DNA of 64,000 bases from Antedon mediterranea (taxonomy: Eukaryota; Echinodermata; Crinoidea; Comatulida; Antedonidae). The position numbers and the translations under genes were made by a program. This document shows positions 52,401 through 61,400 of this stretch, piece after piece. The notes below the pieces were generated by a model, which saw only the letters and a list, made by a program, of their open reading frames with translations, was not told the DNA's origin and made no database searches. Location: positions 15,100,922-15,164,921 of the forward strand of contig NC_092678.1 of NCBI RefSeq assembly GCF_964355755.1, read 5' to 3'. The first letter of the stretch is position 1; every line of letters starts with the position of its first letter.

Positions 52401-55400
52401 TAATTTTACTATTGGTCTCTACACGTTAAGCATCCTTCGTACACAAATCCGTTGATTTTAAATAATGTTAAATAAATAATAACGAAAAATATTTTGTTAC
52501 AGGTTTTGTTGGCGCATCAAGTTCTAATCTAGGTATGTTATATTTTAAATATATCTTTTGAAGAGCTGCTATATTATTTCATTGAGAGTTTAACAATAAT
52601 ACAGGTATTGTTCCCCTTGTATTTCATTCAAAACTAAGATGTTTGTTATTTGAGCAAAATAGTCTACAGCTCTATTGCTAGTGATTACAACTTCGTCACT
52701 AAGATATTGTGTCCGTGAGAGGTAATCACTAAACATTTGTAAGCAGTTAGATGATTAAAATAATAGTGCTATATTTATTGAAATTACAATGTATTACTAT
52801 ACAATAGTTATACACACATGATAAAATAACATTGGACAATTTCCTCAGTCATATTAACTATGTAAAACTATGTAAACATTTCTACTAAAAATAATGCTGT
52901 GAGGACGGTTAGGAATCAACCTTTTATATTTTTAAGCAAATACAAGATACATTGCTTCTAATTTTCTTATTTTTGGGTAAAATCACTGATTAACATAAAT
53001 CGAGAGATGAGCAAATCCTCTGCCATCCAATCTGGCTCTTGAATTAGTGTAGCTGCTCCTGTTAAATACTATATCGTCCAGTAAGCCTATTATGTCTAGA
53101 AACAATCAACAGCACCTGCATTTTAATTGTCTGCTACTACCTTTCCATTACATAGATTACTTTTTAAGTATCCTGGGTCGTCACAAAAATAAAACCCATT
53201 CATTTCTCTTAACATGACATGATACGGGGTAATATCATATTCCTACAATAAAGCCTGTTAATTTTATCCCCCGATTTTAATTTATTGGAACATACAGTAA
53301 TTTCTATTATTATTTTTTCTCGCTCTATTACAAATAATACTATACATTTTATCTTTGTGGGCATATCTAATATACTACAGTAGTGTAAACTAGCTTGGAG
53401 AGTTATTATTTCCACTACTTTACAAAAATACTAACATTTCTTTTTTCCCATGTTTTCAATCTTTTTAACCCAGTTATGTTTGTGGTATTTCTTGTTATCA
53501 TAACCATCAAAAGTACCAAAGAATGTACAGGGTCATCAACAAACTGTATTCCAAACGGTTTACCAACATAACGTTTTGAAGATCCACATTCCTTTGATTT
53601 TCATTTTTGGTTGAAAATGTATTAAATGTGTGATACCTGCAAACTTAATTTAAAAAAGTTTCAATAGGCCTACTTGTTTTTGTCTACAGCCAAAATTATG
53701 AGCAATGTTAACCTCCTGTTGCTTCTTAGTACATTTATAGCCATTTCCTTGTATAATACCAATATTCTTCCAAAATCCTTTCTAATGGTCCATTATTCGT
53801 TGTAATCGATAGTCTACACCCATTGTATTGGGTCCTTTACTAAACCAAATGGCAATTTATTTATTAAAACTATCTATGTATTCTAGTAAATAAACTAATT
53901 CTAGTCTTGTTTTCGCTAGCGAAGGTTCCTTTAATATAACATTTCTAATCAGTATCTATTATGTCACCTACTACCAATTTTAGATATTATTATTAGCAAT
54001 AGCATTATCGGTATCCTGCTTTTTAAAACTGGTTTTACCATGTTTGCACATCAAGAGATTATTCCTCTGTTGTTCCTTTGTTCCTTTGAAAACTGATAAT
54101 TTACATATATTAAAATAACAATTAAATGCATTACATAGGGTATCAATGGAATTCCAAAACGTTTGATAAACCATCACTGCCTGAAGCCTTATTGGATTTC
54201 ATTTCAAACGTGTTTTACATTCATCAATGTTTAGGATCCATTCACATATTGCCTTGTTCTTCTGATAAGGCGCTGACATTAGTATTATTTAGTAGGTAAC
54301 TTAAAATACCTAAAATTGTGGTTCAGACCATTATAATTTATAATCATTATAATGTAACCAGATGAATCTGGAGTTTATATTTTGTATGGAAAAATGTATT
54401 GTATTGTTGTTTATGTTACAGGTGTTGTTGTGGCATCCAGTTCAACTACAGGTATGTTGTATTTATTATGGTATTGGTTTAGATTAAGTTAATATTAATT
54501 AAACTGTACAACTTTCTTCATTAAGCAACTAAAAGACACATTTAATTTTCCTATTATTTGAAGTAAAATCACTGATTAACATAAATCGAGAGATGAAAAA
54601 ATCCTCTGCGATCCAATCTGGCTCTTGAAAATAATAATAATAAATAATATATTTATACAAGATAAAACAATCAAATAACAGTGTATCTGTTTTACATTGT
54701 GGTCCTGTTTTAATCAAAATATACAAAAGAGAAACTTAATTAAATATAATACAGTGTTTATGAAAAAAAATGAGATTTGTATCTAGCCTTAAAGGAAGTA
54801 ATTGTTGGTGCCGATTTAATATTAATTGGTAAACTGTTCCATATTTTTGCGCCTGCAACTTTAAAGGATGAATTCATTTTACTAAGGGTATTGTTACATT
54901 CAAATTTTCTACTCCACTTGTTAAGTGGGTATGAATATCGCGAATCAATTCAATTTCATTTACTAATCTAATTGGTGCAAGGATGTAAACACATTTATAC
55001 ATTAGACATGCTATGGAGAAATCTCGTTTCTCTTCAAGAGTTTGCCACGATAGGTTCTGGATGATTTTGTCACCCCTTACATTAATATAATCAAAGTTGC
55101 TCTTTTTTTATGTCGCTTTAAAATATTTTTGTTTAACTCTGTCGTATTTCCCCAGACTGTTATAGCATAATCACTACAATGCTGAATTGTACTAAGAGTT
55201 TCTAGTAACGGTTTACTTAAACTACTAGCCATTTGGATCAGCATATGTTAAATTTCAATGATATATTATATAATTATCAAAATCCATTGTTATTAACATA
55301 GTAATTATATGAAAGTGGTCAAACATAGCTACTGAAACAGAACCAAGTTTTGAATGTTGGACACAAAGGTTGATTTTGGATTCTGTTACTTGTTTTATTA

Positions 55401-58400
55401 ACCGTCCTCATTATTTAGGAGATCCCAGATTAGGCTGTCATTAATAATAATAATACTCTTTATTTCATATTCAAATGTACATATACAGCATTACAGATAC
55501 AAAGCTCTTTAACTAATATACATAATTACATAATAAAAAAATACACTAATAATACAAAACACATGGACCACAAACCACCACAAATCATTATAATTACTGC
55601 CTTATTGAGATTTGTTTATTAGGAAAGGGTTTTATGAAATTAAATTGTATGTTTATTTATTTAAAATAAGCATTTGAATAATTATATCAAGACCACCATT
55701 ACAAACACTGTACTGTCTTGGTTATCAATACTCAATAACTTGATTTTTTGATGTTTATTAGGAAAGGGTTTTATGAAACTAAATTGTATGTTTATTTATT
55801 TAAAATAAGCATTTGAATAATTATATCAAGACCACCATTACAAACACTGTACTGTCTTGGTTATCAATACTCAATAACTTGACAGCTTTCCAAAAGATAG
55901 TTGTACAGTACACTGTCAAAACTATAAATATGATTATTTAGTGTTTAGCACTAATGTGTTCGTTTCGTTTTGTGTTTTTACTTTGGTGTGTAGAAGAAAA
56001 ATATGCTTATCTTTCAAGTGTTTAGCCTTTTCTGTGTTTGGCTCGTTCTGTGTTTAGAAAATAGTAGTGTTTTTGATGTAGTGTTTTAGAAGAAAAATAT
56101 GCTTATCTTTCAAGTGTTTAGCCCGTTTTGCGTTTAGCACAGAAGTGCTTGGAAAAAGTATAGTGTTTTAACTCTATAGTGTTTGGAATATCATTTGTGC
56201 TTAAATGCAAGTGTTTAGACCGTTTTGTGTTTAGCAAAGCAATGTATTTCCTGTGGTATACACTTAAGAATACATGCCTACTTGAAATATTTAGCAAACG
56301 TTTTTTGCTGTGGTGTTTAGAAGAAAAATTTGCTTATCTTTCAAGTGTTTAGCCTTTTCCGTGTTTAGCTCGTTCTGTGTCTAGAATATACTGTATTCTT
56401 TATATCTCTGGGTTTTCATGATCTGCATTAACACTTTTTCATAGCCAAAAATCACTTATTTTGTTGTTACCTTAAACTCCTATTGGCCTTTATGCGTATC
56501 AGATTGACATCATTAATTAAGAACACAAAGAACGAAAGTGATATTTTAATCAAAACATTTAAATTATTTATTCATGTCTACCAATATAAACTTAACATAT
56601 AGCATCAGATAACTGCCCTTTGACTTTAAAAACATTTTCATTGCAGAAAATGCATGATTCTATCCGTGTCCCTGTGGTATTCTGCCTTGGTGGTTATATG
56701 TCTTGATCCATTTCCTCATGCAAGAGAAAAAGTAATGAATATTAAAAATAATCTGGTTTATTAATTTATTGACAACCGTATACAAAACAGCATTGTTCAA
56801 ATTCTGCAATTACCTGCAATAAACAATGGGATAAAATAAAAAAAAATGTTAGTTCTGATGTCTCCTCTATAATTTTGTCCAGATGCTTAGAAGCATCTTC
56901 TATACGGTTACCAAGCCATACACGGACTCTAGATGAATATATTGGAAGGGGACATTCAGTTTCAGTGCTAAAAGTGGACCAATTATGTTCATCTTCTCCT
57001 TCTCCACTAGAGAAAGAAAGATGGTTGCTCAATATCCATATCAGATGTCTAAGAAGAATAAAAGAAATAATATTTTGAAACAATATAATTGCATATTGAA
57101 TTGTTGGTGCCATTATCAGTCACGGTAGCTTAATGACCATTGTAGTCTTATTTCCATTGAGGTAGGCCTTGTTCCAACGTTTATTGACATGAAACAGTTA
57201 CTGTATACGAATCCCTGAATTTAGACCCCTGATATGATTTTTTTTAACTAATTTTTATTTTAAAAAGACATATTTATTGAAACAACTACACTCCACAAAA
57301 AGCCTGCAGTTGCCCTAAGACCTCATGAGGCTGAGTAGTTAGAACTTCATTGAGACAATAGTCTATTTATTTGGAGTGTACTGTTATTATTGATATTTTA
57401 ATAATTGTATAAATTTGTTGTTTTTAAATAAACATACATTGTTTATTTGTTATTTTAAAAGACATATAGAAACAACTACACTCCACTAGAAGCCTGCAGT
57501 TGCCTTAAGACCTTATGAGGCTGTCTAGTTAGAACTTCATTGAGACAATAGTCTATTTATTTGGAGTGTACTGTTATTATTGATATTTTAACAAATGTAT
57601 AATTTTGTTGATTTTAAATAAACATATATTATTTATTTTTTAATTTAAAAAGACATATTCAAACAAATACACTCCACTAGAAGCCTGAAGTTGCCCGAAG
57701 ACCTAATGAGGCTGTCTAGTTAGAGCTTCATTGAGACAATAGTCTATTTAGTTTAAGTGTTAGTTTTACTGTAGGCCTATAATAATATAACGATAATTAT
57801 TGTTTTCCAATGCATTATTTAGTATTTTTAAATACAGGTTAGGCCTATTTTCATTATAATATGTGGTCAGATTCTGAAAAAATACAAGAAATTTACCAGA
57901 CTATGTTAAAACAATGATTACATTCAAATTGGTTTTTTAAAATAAAGAATAAAAGAGCAAAATATAATTAGCTTAGTGATATCTAAAAATAAAACTAGAT
58001 TTTAAATTCTTACCTTCATTTATTTTGGCATCATCTTCTGGGATTCCACACAAGTTTTGATTTCTTCAGCAGAACTGTTATCATCTATTAAATCCATGCT
58101 GAAATAAAAAAGGAACCAATAATACTGTATAAACATATACCTTACAAATACATTATATTTGCAATCTATTTTTATACAATACTGGTACAGTACTAGGCTA
58201 TACTGATGCACTAGATATTTGTGGCAACAACACATCACTCTTCAGTGATCAATCATTCAGCTGATTCATTCTCAAAGAATTCAGCTTACTCTAACAAATT
58301 CAGGATAGTAATGCTTGAGTGATTTCTCTCTCCTAATTCTTGTCCTCATTCTCAATGAAAATATTTATTTTCTTTTCTTTTTTTCTATAAAATTATAACA

Positions 58401-61400
58401 ATAATACTAATAGTAAATGACATTAACATGATCATGACCTATGAAGGAACTAAGGCCTAGTCTAGAAAACTAAGTAAATACTTTTTGAGTCCAGTTCCTA
58501 ATATTCACTCAGGGAAGAAATACAAGGTTTCCTACTTAGTACTTTCTAGAATTTTTATCAAATAATTTACAGGGTTAGTATATATTATTTTGACAACTCT
58601 AGTAACATGACCACAGTGCTGTTTTTCCATTTTTCCTCTAGACTATTAGTAACTGTATTCAAAGTAAAAAAGATAGGATAGCTATTTTTATTGTTATAAT
58701 ACCGATAGTGGAAGGGGCGAGTTCTAGGTTTGCCGATTTATTTGCTTTTCACCTACTTTCGAAGCTGCTGTTGTCGACCGTTGGCCAAAATTAGGCCGGC
58801 TTTACAAGACATCGGCAGGCAACTATTATTCCAAAAGGCAAATTTAATATAATAAATACATATTACCAATACAAACAATGTGAATAACTTACCTGCAATA
58901 TATGATTACTTTAAAGATGTATTGTCCCTTGAAACACAAAAAAATGAAAGTCAAAATATTCTAAATTTAAATTGGCCATATCAAAGTAATATTAAAGTTA
59001 TTCACTTTAATTCGAAAATTCGTGCCAAAAACAACAATTTTACGTAATTAACAGGTAAATTAGTTTGATTACATTTCGTCTGGAAAATCGTCACGAGAGA
59101 AAGTAAACAAAGATTTCAAACCAAGAGTATGCATTATGCATGATCCTAATTAGGATTGTTTACAACTCGTAACGGTTGAGAAGGTGTTTTCACACAGATC
59201 GCGAGGAAGTTTATGATTATGCATACAGAGTAGCCAAACAAGCGCGTTGCATTATGAGATATGTTTTGATCGAAAACTTTGACTGGAAGTCACAGTTTTT
59301 TTTAAACTAAAAAACGTCTATATTTCAGTTAAATAATTTTTTTTTCCGACTAATTTTTGGAGAAAGTTAATAACTATTATGATACTTCAAAATGACCCAC
59401 TTTTTTTTTAAATCTTCTAATTTTTATTTTTTTGGAATTTGACAAAGGGACAATACATCTTTAATCAACTTAAAGCTAAGAATTAGAACGATTTTTGTTT
59501 CACCTTCCCGACACCACTCCCATCTAGACTTGTCCCAAGTCTGTATTTATTGTTTTTTTTTTTAAATATATTTGTTTTCATTTCGACCACGATTTTTGTC
59601 TGAAAATACATCCAAACTCAAGTAATACACGTATGAAACGCCATATGTGCAAAAATATTTATATTTTTACAAAACTCCGTCTGGAGCCCAGACTACACTC
59701 CCATCCAACTCAACGGCTTCTGCTGAAAAGGCGCGCACTAGATTCGCGGTTTTTTCTTCTCATCCATCATAATCAGTCTTTCCTTGGGGTGTTGCTATTG
59801 TATGTATATATGGATATTTCATCATTTCGCAAACATTTATAGCTTTTATTATAATCTTAACGCCATAAAGTGTTTTATATTAGTTATGAAATATGTGTTT
59901 ATGTAAATAATTAATATTTTTAATTTGAAATTGTTCATGCCAAGATCATTATCTACCATGAGAATGAATGGTATCAACTGTATGTTGATGCATCATGGTC
60001 AATCATTGTTAGTGTGTGTGTAAGGGGGGAGGGGTGCACGCCGTGTGGTAAAAGGATTGGAAATGTTGTGTATTTTGGTCGAAAGCGATGCATCAACAAA
60101 TATTTACTCTATTAATCAAATTATAACTTATTAATTAATAAATTATAAACTAGGAAAAGTACAGGGCCAAGCAATATCCCCTGTGGGACACCACAAGTCA
60201 GTGACTTTGAAGATGACAAAATCCCAGCAAACTTGGTGTTGAGAGAACGGGAAGTGAGAAAGCTGCAGACGATGGGAATTATGGACGACCTCACACCCAG
60301 TTCAATCAACTTTATAATAATAACATTATGATCAACACGATCAAAAACGTATCTAAATGAATCTATTTACTGTACTTTCCCAAAACAACATGTTGGTACC
60401 GTAAATCGAAATCAGCAGAACTTATCAATCCAACAAACAATTTACCAAACTAAATGGATCTATTCAATCCAATACACATTTCCAAATGCATGCCAGCATA
60501 ATAAAGAATATAGCAATAACAATAAGTGTGTTATTAAACACAGTGGTGTTTAGATTTGAAACGTAAATTCTTTAAACATTATTTAAACAAACGCTTTTAC
60601 TTCTAAACACCAATTTTAATAAGCACAAACAAATATTAAACATGTAAGTTTGTTTTATTAAACACAATCATGTTTAAGATTCAAACGTTAATTTTACTAA
60701 ACATAATACATATACTAAGCACGAACAAATATTAAACACAAAAGGCGTATACAACTTTAGGACGTGCTTAGAAATGTGTTTAGCAATAATGTTAACGTTG
60801 CAATACCCTATTCTATTCTGAAATATTGTTATATAAACGGTTGTGTTTAGAATCTAAACATATGACATGTTTAGAAATGTGTTTATGTGTTTTAAAATTA
60901 AACACAATGCTAAATATGTTTAGGTGTAATACGTGTATTTTATGTTTAACAGCTAAACACTGTTTTTACAGTGTATACTAAATTAAGTGACTTTTATTGA
61001 TTATTATTTTATTATTATAAAGGTTCTGCTCATAAATCAACTGAGAAATCATTGATCAGTATTAAAAATCTTCAAGAAATCCATAAACCAGGTAAGCTAT
61101 TTACACTAGCTATTTTAAATAGTAAATCTATAGACATAGATATAGGCCTACAAAGCAGTTACTACAATTTTGTTATCAAATAAACAACATAATAAAATGC
61201 TAAAATATTTTCATCCCACAGGTCAAATTACAAAGTTAAATGTCGGCACTGATGGTGGAACTTTGACAAATAAAAAGACAAAGTTGGTGATATATCCTGG
61301 AGCAATTGAAGAAGGATTGAATGTTGAAGTATCGCTAGAAAACACTTCTTTTCCTAGTGATTTGTTATCTGATCCTCTTGAAACAATACTTTCACATGTT

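Larger units (their letters stand above)
55911..60973. mobile_element. Candidate CACTG-ended DNA transposon, 5.06 kb
   Basis: The left end is CACTGTCAAAAC and the right end is GTTTTTACAGTG (one mismatch as an inverted repeat). Both are flanked by TA. GTGTTTAGC-type motifs crowd the first 500 bp; CTAAACAC-type motifs crowd the last 430 bp. Terminal CACTG plus inverted subterminal arrays recalls CACTA/EnSpm, Chapaev or Mirage elements. No transposase is recognisable. It contains nested MITE, LINE and tandem-repeat sequence. Confidence 0.5.

Noticed and set aside
54777-54971. Plus-strand 64-codon ORF
   Set aside because: It is antisense to the degenerate LINE ORF2 fragment on the minus strand.
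61170-61221. Separate ZU5 gene starting at the Met at 61170
   Set aside because: CATCCCACAG at 61221 is a good acceptor in the right phase with the upstream linker exon; the Met lies in the intron.
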